A model generated the notes under the pieces. It searched no databases, was not told where the DNA came from, and was given only the letters and a program-made list of their open reading frames with translations. Below, in pieces: positions 1 through 8,435 of a DNA stretch of 64,000 nucleotides. The position numbers were made by a program, and so were the translations under genes. How positions within the stretch are numbered: the first letter of the stretch is position 1; each line of letters starts with the position of its first letter. Where the stretch lies: NCBI RefSeq assembly GCF_014873915.1, contig NZ_JADBEJ010000005.1, positions 1,550,001-1,614,000 on the forward strand. Direction: 5' to 3'. The DNA is from Amycolatopsis roodepoortensis (GTDB lineage: Bacteria > Actinomycetota > Actinomycetes > Mycobacteriales > Pseudonocardiaceae).

Positions 1-24
1 GCCCGGCCTGAGCCCCGTCGGCCT

Positions 25-267
25 CTACTGCCGGTAAGACTCCACCTCGGAGATCGGCCGCGCCGTGGCCTGGTCCGGGTCGTCGTCGAACTCCACCCGC
101 GCCCGCCGCTGCCGCAGCAGGTCCCAGCACTGGTCCAGCTGCTGTTCCACACTCGCGAGCCGGGACCGGTCGTCCGAGCTCAGCCCGGTGCCGATCGCCC
201 GCGAACGGAGTTCGTGCTCCTCGCTGACCAGCTCGTCGATCCGGCTGAGGATGTCCCCGTCGGCCAT
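25..267 (-). CDS. DUF2630 family small protein
   Basis: An 80-residue, highly charged, probably cytoplasmic protein of unknown function. It begins MADGDILSRIDELVSEEHEL, which matches the opening of the actinobacterial DUF2630 family, whose members have about this length. Residues 1-25 and 35-60 look like two amphipathic helices that could form a coiled coil, and the acidic C-terminus (EFDDDPDQ) is also typical. The ATG at 267 is preceded by an AGGAGG ribosome site, which excludes longer readings of the same frame. It is divergent from the thioredoxin gene, with 90 bp between the start codons that must hold both promoters. No catalytic motif is visible. Confidence 0.8.
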   Translation of the reverse strand: MADGDILSRIDELVSEEHELRSRAIGTGLSSDDRSRLASVEQQLDQCWDLLRQRRARVEFDDDPDQATARPISEVESYRQ

Positions 268-357
268 CTGCGCCTCCTGCGAAACGTGGGTTGCTCCATC
301 CGAGACGCTACGCGCACTCGCGGGAATGCGCGTAGCGCCCGATTCGTTACGCCGGAC

Positions 358-714
358 ATGAGCACTGTGGAGCTGACCGCCGCCAACTTCGATCAGGTCG
401 TGTCGGAGAACGACTTCGTGATCATCGACTTCTGGGCGGACTGGTGCATGCCGTGCCGCCAGTTCGCGCCGACCTACGAGAAGGTGTCGGGCAACCACGA
501 CGACATCGTCTTCGCGAGCGTCGACACCGAGGCCGAGCAGCAGCTGGCCGCCGCCTTCGACGTGCGTTCGATCCCCACCCTCGCGGTGATCCGCGACAAG
601 ACGGTGATCTACGCGCAGCCGGGCGCGCTGCCCGAGAAGACGCTCGAAGACCTCATCCAGCAGGCGCGCGACGTCGACATGGACAAGCTCAAGGAAGAGG
701 CCCAGGAGGCCTGA
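358..714 (+). CDS. trxA: Thioredoxin
   Basis: A 118-residue cytoplasmic thiol-disulfide reductase. The redox motif is W29-C30-M31-P32-C33, and the cis-proline typical of the fold is in SIPTLAV (P73). The CMPC active site differs from the classical CGPC and is seen in a subgroup of actinobacterial thioredoxins. That could shift its redox potential, but the substrate cannot be inferred. The ATG at 358 gives the usual thioredoxin length. A weakly conserved acidic helical tail (DMDKLKEEAQEA) extends past the fold. The gene stands alone and is closed by a strong hairpin at 726-766. The reductase partner is not in the window. Confidence 0.93.
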   Translation: MSTVELTAANFDQVVSENDFVIIDFWADWCMPCRQFAPTYEKVSGNHDDIVFASVDTEAEQQLAAAFDVRSIPTLAVIRDKTVIYAQPGALPEKTLEDLIQQARDVDMDKLKEEAQEA

Positions 715-725
715 CGAGCATGGAG

Positions 726-766
726 AAGGCGCCCTTCCCGGCGGGTTTCGCCGGGAAGGGCGCCTT
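726..766. terminator. Bidirectional intrinsic terminator between trxA and pruB
   Basis: A perfect 18-bp inverted repeat (arms 726-743 and 749-766, first arm AAGGCGCCCTTCCCGGCG) with a 5-nt loop. It lies 11 bp past the trxA stop codon and before the stop of the convergent pruB gene. A short T stretch follows on the + strand and A residues precede it for the - strand, so it probably ends both transcripts. Confidence 0.85.
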
Positions 767-801
767 TGTCTTTCAGCGGAACAGTGCCACCGGGGAGCGG
801 G

Positions 802-1731
802 TCAGCCCCGGGTGGCGAGTCCGCGCAGGAAGAACGCCAGGTTCGCCGGGCGTTCCGCCAGCCTGCGCATGAAATAGCCGTACCATTCGTCGCCGTAGGG
901 GACGTAGACGCGCATCGTCTTGCCGTCGCCCGCGATCCGGCGCTGCTCTTCGGGACGGATCCCGTACAGCATCTGGAATTCGTGGTCGTCCGCCTTGCGG
1001 CCCGCGTCGGCCGCAAGCTTCTCGGCGATCGCGATCATCCGCGGGTCGTGCGAGGCGACCATCGGATAACCCTTGCCCTGCATGAGGATCTTCAGGCAGC
1101 GCACGTAGGACCTGTCCACTTCGGACTTGTCCTGGAACGCGACCTCCTCGGGTTCGGCGTACGCACCCTTGCACAGCCGGACGCGGGAACCCTCGGCCGC
1201 CAGGTCGCGGCAGTCCTGCTCGGTGCGCCGCAGGTAGGCCTGCAGCACCGCGCCGACCCAGGGGTACTCGGTGCGCAGCTCCTTGAGGATGCCCAGCGTC
1301 GAGTCGGTGGTGGTGTGGTCCTCCATGTCGAGGGTCACCGTGGCACCGACCGCTTCGGCCGCCGCGCAGATCTTGCGGGCGTTCTCCAGCGCGACCTTCT
1401 CCCCGTCGACGGGGAGGAACTGCCCGACCGCCGACAGCTTCACCGAGACGTCCGCGCCGAACGCGAGGCCGTCGGCCGCCAGCGCGGTCAGCAGTTCCTC
1501 GTAGGCGCGGACCGTGGTCGCGGCCTGCTCGGCATCGGTGGTGTCCTCGCCGAGGTGGTCGAGGGTGACCCGGAGGCCCTGGTCGGCCAGTTCGCGGACC
1601 ACCCGGGCGGCGTCGGGCGTCTTCGCGCCGGCGACGAACCGGCTGACCACCGATCGGGTGGCGGGGACGACCTCGACCAGCTTGCGCATCCGCTGGGATC
1701 GAGCGGCGGCGAGCAACGGGGCACGCAACAT
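802..1731 (-). CDS. pruB: Proline dehydrogenase (monofunctional)
   Basis: FAD-dependent proline dehydrogenase, 309 residues, catalysing L-proline to 1-pyrroline-5-carboxylate at the membrane face with electrons passed to quinone. Family motifs run in order through the beta/alpha barrel: DVSVKLSA (94-101), VRLCKGAY (184-191), YGIRPEEQ (256-263), VYVPYG (275-280) and the substrate-carboxylate binding segment YFMRRLAERP (286-295). The start has adjacent GTG (1734) and ATG (1731) codons. I chose the ATG because AGGAG lies six bases before it. It follows pruA by 18 bp, so proline is oxidised to glutamate by a two-gene operon rather than a fused PutA. Mycobacterium tuberculosis has the same pruA-pruB arrangement. 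Confidence 0.95.
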   Translation of the reverse strand: MLRAPLLAAARSQRMRKLVEVVPATRSVVSRFVAGAKTPDAARVVRELADQGLRVTLDHLGEDTTDAEQAATTVRAYEELLTALAADGLAFGADVSVKLSAVGQFLPVDGEKVALENARKICAAAEAVGATVTLDMEDHTTTDSTLGILKELRTEYPWVGAVLQAYLRRTEQDCRDLAAEGSRVRLCKGAYAEPEEVAFQDKSEVDRSYVRCLKILMQGKGYPMVASHDPRMIAIAEKLAADAGRKADDHEFQMLYGIRPEEQRRIAGDGKTMRVYVPYGDEWYGYFMRRLAERPANLAFFLRGLATRG

Positions 1732-1749
1732 CACGGACTCCTGGAGAAC

Positions 1750-3387
1750 TCAGCCCTGGTGGGGGTAGCGGACGCTGGTGGGCGGAACGAAGGTCTCCTT
1801 GACCGAGCGCGGGCTCGTCCAGCGGAGCAGGTTGAACACCGAACCGGCCTTGTCGTTGGTGCCGGACGCGCGGGCACCGCCGAAGGGCTGCTGGCCGACG
1901 ACCGCGCCGGTCGGCTTGTCGTTGACGTAGAAGTTGCCGGCGGCGAAGCGCAGCGCCTCGGACGCCTTCGCGACGGCCGTGCGGTCGTTCGCGATGACCG
2001 CGCCGGTGAGCGCGTAGTCGGCGGTCTCGTCGACCAGCTTCAGGACGTCGTCGAAGCCCGTGTCGGTGCTGTCGTCGTAGACGTGCAGCGCGAGGATCGG
2101 GCCGAAGTACTCGGTGCGGAAAATCTCGTGGTCCGGGTTGTCCGACACCAGGATCGTCGGGCGCACGAAGTAGCCGACGCTGTCGTCGGCGGTGCCGCCG
2201 GCGATGACGTCGATCTCGGGGTCTTCGGCGGCGCTCTTCAGCACGGCCGCGTGCTTGTCGAAGGCGCGGCGGTCGATCACGGCGCCACCGAAGTTGTCCA
2301 GGTCGGTGACGTCGCCGTAGGTGATGGCCTCGGTCTCGGAGACCAGCTCGTCCTTGAGGCTCGCCCAGAGCGAACGCGGGACGTAGGCGCGGGACGCGGC
2401 CGAGCACTTCTGGCCCTGGTACTCGAAGGCGCCGCGGATCAGCGCGGTGCGCAGGACGTCGACGTCGGCGGAGGCGTGCGCGAGCACGAAGTCCTTGCCG
2501 CCGGTCTCGCCGACCAGGCGCGGGTACGTGCGGTAGCCGGAGATGTTGGCGCCGACGGTGGCCCACAGGTGTTGGAAGGTCGCGGTGGAACCGGTGAAGT
2601 GGATGCCGGCCAGGTCGCGGTGCGTCAGGGCGACCTCGGAGACGGCCTTGCCGTCACCCGGGAGCAGGTTGATGACGCCCGGCGGCATGCCGGCCTCTTC
2701 GAGCAGGCGCATCAGCATGTGCGCGGCGTAGCTCTGCGTCGGCGACGGCTTCCACAGCACGACGTTGCCCATCAGCGCGGGCGCGGTCGGCAGGTTGCCG
2801 GAGATCGCGGTGAAGTTGAACGGGGTGATGGCGTACACGAAGCCCTCGAGCGGGCGGTGCTCCATCCGGTTCCAGATACCGGGCGAGCTGACCGGCTGTT
2901 CGGCGAGGATCTGACGGCCGAACGCGACGTTGAACCGCCAGAAGTCGATCAGCTCGCAGGCGGAGTCGATCTCGGCCTGGAAGGCGGTCTTCGACTGGCC
3001 GAGCATGGTGGCGGCGTTCAGCTTGGCGCGCCACGGGCCGGCCAGCAGGTCGGCGGCGCGCAGGATGATCGCGGCGCGGTCGTCGAAGGACAGCGCGCGC
3101 CAGCCGGGGGCGGCGGCCTTCGCGGCGGCGATCGCGTCGTGGGTGTCCTGCGCGGTCGCGCTGTGGATGACGCCCAGCACGGCCTTGTGGTTGTGCGGCT
3201 GGACGACCTCGATCTTCTCGCCGCCGCCCTTGCGCTGCTCACCACCGATCGTCGCGGTGATGTCGATGGGGTCGGCGTTGCCCAGCGACTTGAGCGCGCC
3301 CTCGAGTTCAGCGCGCTCAGCGCTGCCCGGTGCGTAGTTCAGCACCGGCTCGTTCTTCGGGGCGGGGGTCTGGGTCACGGCGTCCAC
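1750..3387 (-). CDS. pruA: L-glutamate gamma-semialdehyde (P5C) dehydrogenase
   Basis: NAD-dependent 1-pyrroline-5-carboxylate dehydrogenase, 545 residues, the second step of proline catabolism, giving glutamate. Aldehyde dehydrogenase signatures are complete: the cofactor-binding FTGSTAT (264-270), catalytic Glu294 in VGETGGK, and nucleophile Cys328 in YQGQKCSAASR, the form specific to P5C dehydrogenases. The length is normal for the monofunctional family. The GTG start at 3387 has AGGAG about seven bases upstream. It is the first gene of the pruA-pruB operon and is divergent from a PucR-type regulator across a 125-bp gap with two copies of a 15-bp repeat. Confidence 0.96.
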   Translation of the reverse strand: MDAVTQTPAPKNEPVLNYAPGSAERAELEGALKSLGNADPIDITATIGGEQRKGGGEKIEVVQPHNHKAVLGVIHSATAQDTHDAIAAAKAAAPGWRALSFDDRAAIILRAADLLAGPWRAKLNAATMLGQSKTAFQAEIDSACELIDFWRFNVAFGRQILAEQPVSSPGIWNRMEHRPLEGFVYAITPFNFTAISGNLPTAPALMGNVVLWKPSPTQSYAAHMLMRLLEEAGMPPGVINLLPGDGKAVSEVALTHRDLAGIHFTGSTATFQHLWATVGANISGYRTYPRLVGETGGKDFVLAHASADVDVLRTALIRGAFEYQGQKCSAASRAYVPRSLWASLKDELVSETEAITYGDVTDLDNFGGAVIDRRAFDKHAAVLKSAAEDPEIDVIAGGTADDSVGYFVRPTILVSDNPDHEIFRTEYFGPILALHVYDDSTDTGFDDVLKLVDETADYALTGAVIANDRTAVAKASEALRFAAGNFYVNDKPTGAVVGQQPFGGARASGTNDKAGSVFNLLRWTSPRSVKETFVPPTSVRYPHQG

Positions 3388-3460
3388 TGACTGCTCCTGA
3401 CTGCACTTCGCCGGGTAGAGGTCTCATCCCGAACGGTAGACCTGACGGCCCGCTGAAGGA

Positions 3461-3507
3461 TTGTCCGACTGGCTAGAATCAGGGTGACCATCTTGTCCGA
3501 TCGGCTT
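3461..3507. promoter_or_regulatory. Direct repeat in the pruA/pruC divergent promoter
   Basis: Two copies of TTGTCCGAnnGGCT (3461-3474 and 3493-3506) start 32 bp apart, close to three helical turns. They lie between the divergent starts of pruA (3387) and the PucR-type gene (3513). A TAGAAT hexamer (3474-3479) sits between them and could be a -10 box. The repeats are candidate sites for the adjacent regulator. They are seen in the sequence, but their role is inferred. Confidence 0.5.
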
Positions 3508-3512
3508 AACCG

Positions 3513-5108
3513 GTGATCAAGACGACTACTCAGACGACCCCTGGCGCCTCCCTTAGGCATGTCCTCGCGACGCTCGGGGAACCGCTGGTCAGGGTGCTCA
3601 CGGCCCCGGGCGGGCTCGGCGTCGGCGTGGAGGACGTCGTCATCCACGATCCGGAGGATCCGCCCGACGCCCATCCGGGTGATCTCGTTCTGGTGATCGG
3701 GGCCCGCGGGCGGTCGGCCGCGGGCGCGATCCGGGCGGCGGCGCGGTCCGGGGCGGCCGCCGTCGCGGTGAAGAACGGCATGGCCGTCGTGAACGTCGCG
3801 ACCGACGCGGGGGTCGCGCTGATCGAGGTCGGCCACGAGGCACGCTGGGAGCAGGTCGAAGCCCTGGCCAGGGGCGTCGTCGACGCGGCCCGCGCGGGTG
3901 GCGAAGCGGATCACGGCGAGGTGCTGGGCGATCTGTTCTCGCTCGCGCAGACCATCGCGACGCTGACCGGCGGCCTGGTCAGCATCGAGGACACCGCGAG
4001 CCGCGTGCTGGCCTATTCGCGGGCGGGCGACGAGGTGGACGAGCTCCGCAGGCTATCGATCCTCGGCCGCGAAGGCCCGGAACGCTACCTCGCGATGCTG
4101 CGCGAATGGGGCGTGTACCAGCGCCTTCGCGCCGGTGAGGGCATCGTCCGCATCGACGAGCGGCCCGATCTCGGCATCCGGCGGCGGATCGCGGCCGGGA
4201 TCCACGCCGGATCGCAGCCGCTGGGCACGATCTGGGTCCAGGAGGGCGCGCATCCGCTCACCGAAAGCGCGGAGGTCGCCTTGCTCGGTGCCAGCCGCGC
4301 GCTCGCGCCGCAGCTGATCCGGCACCGGACACTGCCCAGCCCGGAGCTCCGGCTGCGCGAGGATCTCCTGGCGGGACTGCTCGACGGCCGTCTCGACGCC
4401 GAGTCCGTCGCCGACGACATCGGCGCGGATCCCGGGAAACCGGCCATGGTGCTGGCGTTCTCCCTCCCCCGCGACCGGGCCGCGACCGACCGGCAGCTCC
4501 GGCGCGCGGAGCTGGTGCACCTGATCACCGTGCACACGGCCGCGTACCGGCGGAGCGCGCTGGTGAGCGTGATCGGCGGCCGGGTCTACGCGCTGCTGCC
4601 CGACCTCCCCGAGCACGCCGAACCGCGGATCCTGGCGCTGGCCAAGGAAATCGCCGGCACGGCACAACGGCATCTCGACGTCCGGGTGCGTGCCGCGCTG
4701 GGCGGGGTGGTCCCCAGCCTGTCCGACGCGGCGGCCTCGCGCGGCGACGCGGACCGCGTGCTGGCGACGATGGCGCGCGGGCACGGGACCGCGGACGTCG
4801 CCTCGCTGGCCGACGTCCGTGCCGAGGTCCTGCTCTCGGAGGTGCTCGCGTTCCTCGGCGAGCAGCCGAGGATCCGCGATCCGCGGCTGACCGATCTGGT
4901 CGCCCACGACGCCGAACACGGCGGCATCCTGGTGCCCGCCGTCCTCGCGTACCTCGACGCCTTCGGTGACGTCCGGAAGGCGGCGCGCGAGCTGAACATC
5001 CACCCGAACACGGTCCGCTACCGGGTGCGCCGCGCCGGCGAGGTGTCCGGGATCGACCTGGACGACCCCGCGCAGCGCATCCTCACCCAGCTCCTGTTGC
5101 GCCTTTAG
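3513..5108 (+). CDS. pruC: PucR-family transcriptional regulator of proline use
   Basis: A 531-residue PucR/CdaR-type regulator. The C-terminal helix-turn-helix (AARELNIHPNTVRYRVRRA, 490-508) is the hallmark of the family, and the central part resembles the degenerate GGDEF-like domain usual between sensor and HTH. The N-terminal 130 residues do not show a clear PucR sensor signature. The gene is divergent from pruA-pruB. The same layout occurs in M. tuberculosis, where the PucR-like gene next to pruBA (pruC) is known as its activator, so activation by proline or P5C is inferred. The GTG start at 3513 has no good ribosome site, so the message may be leaderless. Confidence 0.85.
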   Translation: MIKTTTQTTPGASLRHVLATLGEPLVRVLTAPGGLGVGVEDVVIHDPEDPPDAHPGDLVLVIGARGRSAAGAIRAAARSGAAAVAVKNGMAVVNVATDAGVALIEVGHEARWEQVEALARGVVDAARAGGEADHGEVLGDLFSLAQTIATLTGGLVSIEDTASRVLAYSRAGDEVDELRRLSILGREGPERYLAMLREWGVYQRLRAGEGIVRIDERPDLGIRRRIAAGIHAGSQPLGTIWVQEGAHPLTESAEVALLGASRALAPQLIRHRTLPSPELRLREDLLAGLLDGRLDAESVADDIGADPGKPAMVLAFSLPRDRAATDRQLRRAELVHLITVHTAAYRRSALVSVIGGRVYALLPDLPEHAEPRILALAKEIAGTAQRHLDVRVRAALGGVVPSLSDAAASRGDADRVLATMARGHGTADVASLADVRAEVLLSEVLAFLGEQPRIRDPRLTDLVAHDAEHGGILVPAVLAYLDAFGDVRKAARELNIHPNTVRYRVRRAGEVSGIDLDDPAQRILTQLLLRL

Positions 5109-5117
5109 GGTTCCCCT

Positions 5118-5143
5118 CCCGCATTTAGTCCTCTGGATGCGGG
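5118..5143. terminator. Short hairpin between convergent genes
   Basis: Inverted repeat CCCGCAT (5118-5124) and ATGCGGG (5137-5143) with a 12-nt loop, between the stop of the PucR-type gene and the stop of the convergent flavin monooxygenase gene. There is no strong T-run. The outer part resembles the CCGCATT/AATGCGG pair around 15604-15672, so it may be one member of a recurring element. Confidence 0.5.
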
Positions 5144-5147
5144 CAGG

Positions 5148-6188
5148 TCAGGAGACGGCCGCCAGGCTGCGAAGGCCGGCGACCTCGGCCAGCGCGCGAT
5201 AGGAATCCAGCCGCTCCGCCTGGTCGAAAGTACTGGTGGTCACCAGGATCTCGTCGGCGCCGGTCTTGGCGACGAGATCGGCCAGCCAGTCGCCCACCTC
5301 GTCCGGGGTGCCGGCGAGCTGACCGTCGAGCGCCCGGTCCAGCCGTTCCCGGTCCCGGTCCGACAGCGGCCCGGCGAGGATCTCGTCCACCGGCGACAAC
5401 GGCGGGAAGACACCGTGCGTCCGCGAGTAGACGGTCGACCACGCTTCCGGAATCAGCAGCCGCCGGGCCCGTTCGGCCGTCTCGGCGACCGCGATCGCCG
5501 TCGACACCACGACATACGGCCGCGAAGCCTGTGCGGAGGGGCGGAATCCGGAGCGGTATCCCTCGATGGCTTCGAGCATCGGCTCCACACCACGGACCGG
5601 CGCGATCACCAGCGGCAGCCCCAGTTCCGCGGCCAGGCGCGCCCCGGCACCGGTCGCCAGGAGGAACGCGGGCACGCGCAAGCCTTCCGCGGGAATGGCG
5701 TGCACACCCGGGAAGGTCGTCTGGTCGCCCGCGAGGAAGCCCAGCAGTTCGCGAACCTGGTCGCCGAAGCGATCGGCGTCGTCCTTCTCGTGCCCGAGCG
5801 CCTGCCGGACCCCGCCGGTGAACCCCACCGACCGGCCCAGCCCCATGTCGATCCGGCCGGGGAAAAGGGATTCGAGCACGCCGAACTGTTCCGCGACCAC
5901 GAGCGGCCGGTGGTTCGGCAGCATCACACCGCCGGTGCCGACCCGGATCCGTCCGGTCGCCGAAGCGACGGCGGCCGCCAGCACCGTGGGCGCCGAACCG
6001 GCGACACCGGGCACGCTGTGATGTTCCGACACCCAGAACCGGTGATAGCCGAGCGCTTCGATGTCCCGCGCGAAGGCGACCGTGTCCCGCAGGGCGCGGG
6101 GCGCGTCGCCGCCGCGGCGGGTCGGGGACCGGTCCAGTACCGAAAGCGTGATCACCCTCGGGTCAACGCGGCCGGACCCGGCGGGCAT
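5148..6188 (-). CDS. LLM-class flavin-dependent oxidoreductase
   Basis: A 346-residue member of the bacterial luciferase-like monooxygenase superfamily (TIM barrel, FMNH2 or F420 cofactor). The N-terminal half carries the motif seen in the MsnO8-like subgroup: FWVSEHHSVPGVAG, GTGGVMLPNH, VAEQFGVLESLFPGRIDMG. These contribute to the flavin pocket. The substrate cannot be read from the sequence, because such enzymes are usually named only as oxidoreductases. It starts 7 bp after the stop of the DUF6221 gene and probably shares its transcript. The ATG at 6188 has a poorly spaced ribosome site, and a GTG at 6155, directly before ITLSVLDRSP, is a possible alternative start. Confidence 0.85.
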   Translation of the reverse strand: MPAGSGRVDPRVITLSVLDRSPTRRGGDAPRALRDTVAFARDIEALGYHRFWVSEHHSVPGVAGSAPTVLAAAVASATGRIRVGTGGVMLPNHRPLVVAEQFGVLESLFPGRIDMGLGRSVGFTGGVRQALGHEKDDADRFGDQVRELLGFLAGDQTTFPGVHAIPAEGLRVPAFLLATGAGARLAAELGLPLVIAPVRGVEPMLEAIEGYRSGFRPSAQASRPYVVVSTAIAVAETAERARRLLIPEAWSTVYSRTHGVFPPLSPVDEILAGPLSDRDRERLDRALDGQLAGTPDEVGDWLADLVAKTGADEILVTTSTFDQAERLDSYRALAEVAGLRSLAAVS

Positions 6189-6195
6189 TCCCCGC

Positions 6196-6588
6196 TCAGG
6201 GGCGCCAGCGCTCGCTGTAGTCCGGGTGGTCGGCGTGCGGCAGGGCCAGCAGCCGGAGGGTCAGGCACCAGTTCGTCCCGGCCTCGTCGGCGGGCACATG
6301 GCACGTCTCGCACCAGTACTCGTTGCCGTACAAGGGAAAACCGGGCACCTTCTCCGAGACCGTGGTGCGGTGCGCCTGCAGGAGCCGCCGGGTCGCCTCG
6401 ATCTCGTTGATCATCTGATTGACCGTGTCGAGTTCGAGGTCGTTGAGCGAACGGATCTTCTTTTCGATGACGACCTTGGTCTCACCGCGGGTGAGCGATT
6501 CGTTGATCTCGGTTTTCTTGACCGCCTGCATGATCAACGCCTGGCGTTGCCCCACACGCGCGGCGAGAAAGGCGATCAGGTCGTCCAC
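6196..6588 (-). CDS. DUF6221 family protein
   Basis: A 130-residue soluble protein of unknown function. The ends fit DUF6221: MDDLIAFLAAR at the start and LRLLALPHADHPDYSERW at the end. Three cysteines (C93 and C96 in YWCETCH, C108 in TNWCLTLR) could hold a metal or be a zinc knuckle remnant. Residues 30-75 are helical and charged. The family is common in Streptomyces and other actinobacteria, often in many copies, and has no assigned role. The GTG start has a GGAG site six bases upstream. It is the first gene of a likely two-gene unit with the flavin-dependent oxidoreductase. Confidence 0.8.
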   Translation of the reverse strand: MDDLIAFLAARVGQRQALIMQAVKKTEINESLTRGETKVVIEKKIRSLNDLELDTVNQMINEIEATRRLLQAHRTTVSEKVPGFPLYGNEYWCETCHVPADEAGTNWCLTLRLLALPHADHPDYSERWRP

Positions 6589-6814
6589 GGGTACTCCTTC
6601 GTCCTCCCCCAGCCTAGTGTTCGGAGGGAAATGTCGCTGGCAGGAGGCCCGGCGTTACGACCGGGTCCCGCGCGTCACACAGTCTCGTATCGATCCACCG
6701 CCCAGCTGTGACTGGTTTCTGGATCGACACGAAAGCGCAATCACTCCGCGAGCAAGAACGAAGGAAAAACGTGAATTCGTCACCGACGCCGCACGCGTCG
6801 TCACTTGATGCGTG

Positions 6815-7834
6815 CTAAGTGTCGTCCCGCGCCTTGCTCGGCTGGACGCGCTTCGGCTCGCCGGGCATCTTCGGGTAGTCCGGCGGATACGGCATCTCAC
6901 CGAGGCCGTGGTCGCGCTCGTCCCGCGCGTACCACTCCAGCAGCGTCTCGATGCCGAACGCCTGCTCGTCCATCGGCGCGTGGAGGTCGCCGCGCTCGGC
7001 GTAGAACGCGCCCGCGGTGAGGACGTCGAAGTCGTCCGGGTCCACTTCGGTCAGCAGATCCCAGGTGAGCGGCGTCGACACCGTCGCCCGCGGGGTGCCG
7101 CGGACCGACCAGGACGACGCCACCGTGCGATCGCGGGCCGCCTGGTTGTAGTCGATGAAGACCCGGCCGCCGCGTTCTTCCTTCCACCACGCGATGGTCG
7201 CCTTGTCCGGGATCCGGCGCTCGACCTCGCGGCCCAGCGCGATCACCGCGTGCCGAACGTCGATGAAGTCCCACTCCGGCCGGATCCGCACCAGGACGTG
7301 CACGCCGCGGCCGCCCGAGGTCTTCGGGTAACCGACCAGCCCCGCCGAGTCGAGCACCTCGCGCACCACGCCCGCGACCTCGACCGCGTCGGCGAAGCCC
7401 GCCTCGTCCGGCGGGTCCACGTCGATGCGGAGTTCGTCGGGGTGGTCGACGTCGGGCCGCCGCACCGGCCACGGGTGGAAGTCGAAGGTGCCCAGGTTCG
7501 CCGCCCAGGCGAACACGGCGGGCTCGGTCGGGCAGACCTCGTCGGCGGTCCGGCCCGACGGGAAGGTGATCTTCGCGGTCTCCACCCACTCCGGGGCGCC
7601 CTTCGGCACGCGCTTGGCGTAGAACCACTCGCCCTCGACGCCGTCGACGTACCGCTTCAGCGTCGTCGGCCGCTCCCCGATCGCACGCAGCAACGGCTCA
7701 CCGACGGCGACGTAGTGCTCCACGACCTGGCGCTTCGTGATCCCCCTTGCCGGGAAGTACACCTTGTCCGGGCTGGACACGCGGACCTTGCGCCCGCCCG
7801 CTTCGACCTCGATCGGCTCACCGTTCTTGGGCAT
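6815..7834 (-). CDS. LigD-type primase/polymerase domain protein
   Basis: A 339-residue stand-alone archaeo-eukaryotic primase-type domain, homologous to the polymerase domain of LigD in bacterial non-homologous end joining. The metal-binding acidic pair is in LRIDVDPPD (D138, D140) and the nucleotide-binding motif is TSGGRGVHV (172-180). A C-terminal acidic/proline segment follows the domain. No ATP-dependent ligase or 3'-phosphoesterase domain is attached and no Ku gene is nearby, so it should work with partners encoded elsewhere (gap filling at broken ends, known for the family). The ATG at 7834 starts MPKNGEP. Longer readings overlap the acetyltransferase gene and are rejected. Confidence 0.9.
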   Translation of the reverse strand: MPKNGEPIEVEAGGRKVRVSSPDKVYFPARGITKRQVVEHYVAVGEPLLRAIGERPTTLKRYVDGVEGEWFYAKRVPKGAPEWVETAKITFPSGRTADEVCPTEPAVFAWAANLGTFDFHPWPVRRPDVDHPDELRIDVDPPDEAGFADAVEVAGVVREVLDSAGLVGYPKTSGGRGVHVLVRIRPEWDFIDVRHAVIALGREVERRIPDKATIAWWKEERGGRVFIDYNQAARDRTVASSWSVRGTPRATVSTPLTWDLLTEVDPDDFDVLTAGAFYAERGDLHAPMDEQAFGIETLLEWYARDERDHGLGEMPYPPDYPKMPGEPKRVQPSKARDDT

Positions 7835-7853
7835 GCGGACACCGTATCGCCGA

Positions 7854-8420
7854 TCAGGGCCGGGGATCCGTCGCCAGAACGGCCATCGTGATGACGTCAT
7901 GCCACTCGCCGTCCCACCACAGCGCCTGTCGCTGAAGCCCCTCGCGGACGAACCCGGCCTTCTCGTAGGCCCGGCGGGCACGCGGGTTGTAGTCGAAGAC
8001 TTCGAGCGAGACGCGGTGCAGACCGACGACGTCGAACGCGTAGCCCAGGAGCAGCCCGGTCGCCTCGGTGCCGTAGCCCTTGCCGTAGAACTCCGGGCCG
8101 TTCAGCGCGATGCGGAACGACGCGGAGCGGTTGTCCTTGTCGATGTCGGTGAGCGCCAGGTCGCCGATGTGCGCGCGATCGGTCTTGCGCACGATCGCGT
8201 AATCCGCGCGATCGTCCAGGCCCGGCCGTCCGGCCAGCCAGGTCCGGACCTGTTCGGGGGTGAACTCGGTGTGCGTGCCGGTCAGCCTGCGGCTTTCCGG
8301 TTCCCGCAGGGCCTCCCAGCCGGTCTCGAAGTACGACTCGTCGAGCTGGGTGAGCACGACGTTCTCGCCGGTGAGTTCGGGCTGCGTCCGCAGCGCCTCG
8401 GTGTCGATCACAGCGGACAC
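7854..8420 (-). CDS. GNAT family N-acetyltransferase
   Basis: A 188-residue acetyl-CoA-dependent acetyltransferase of the RimJ/RimL-like GNAT group. The acetyl-CoA loop is seen in FYGKGYGTEATGLLL, and the C-terminal beta bulge region VFDYNPRARRAYEKAGFV is characteristic of this group. The acceptor is unknown: family members modify protein N-termini, antibiotics or small amines. The GTG start at 8420 is only 15 bp from the start of the divergent TVP38-like gene, so at least one promoter must lie inside the neighbouring coding region or one start is annotated too far upstream. No ribosome site is visible. Confidence 0.85.
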   Translation of the reverse strand: MSAVIDTEALRTQPELTGENVVLTQLDESYFETGWEALREPESRRLTGTHTEFTPEQVRTWLAGRPGLDDRADYAIVRKTDRAHIGDLALTDIDKDNRSASFRIALNGPEFYGKGYGTEATGLLLGYAFDVVGLHRVSLEVFDYNPRARRAYEKAGFVREGLQRQALWWDGEWHDVITMAVLATDPRP

Positions 8421-8435
8421 GGTACGGTTGAGGCG

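Noticed and set aside
766..3390. A very long open frame on the + strand opposite pruB and pruA
   Set aside because: It is a shadow of the high G/C third-codon positions of the real minus-strand genes and has low-complexity Gly/Val/Arg composition with no known motif.
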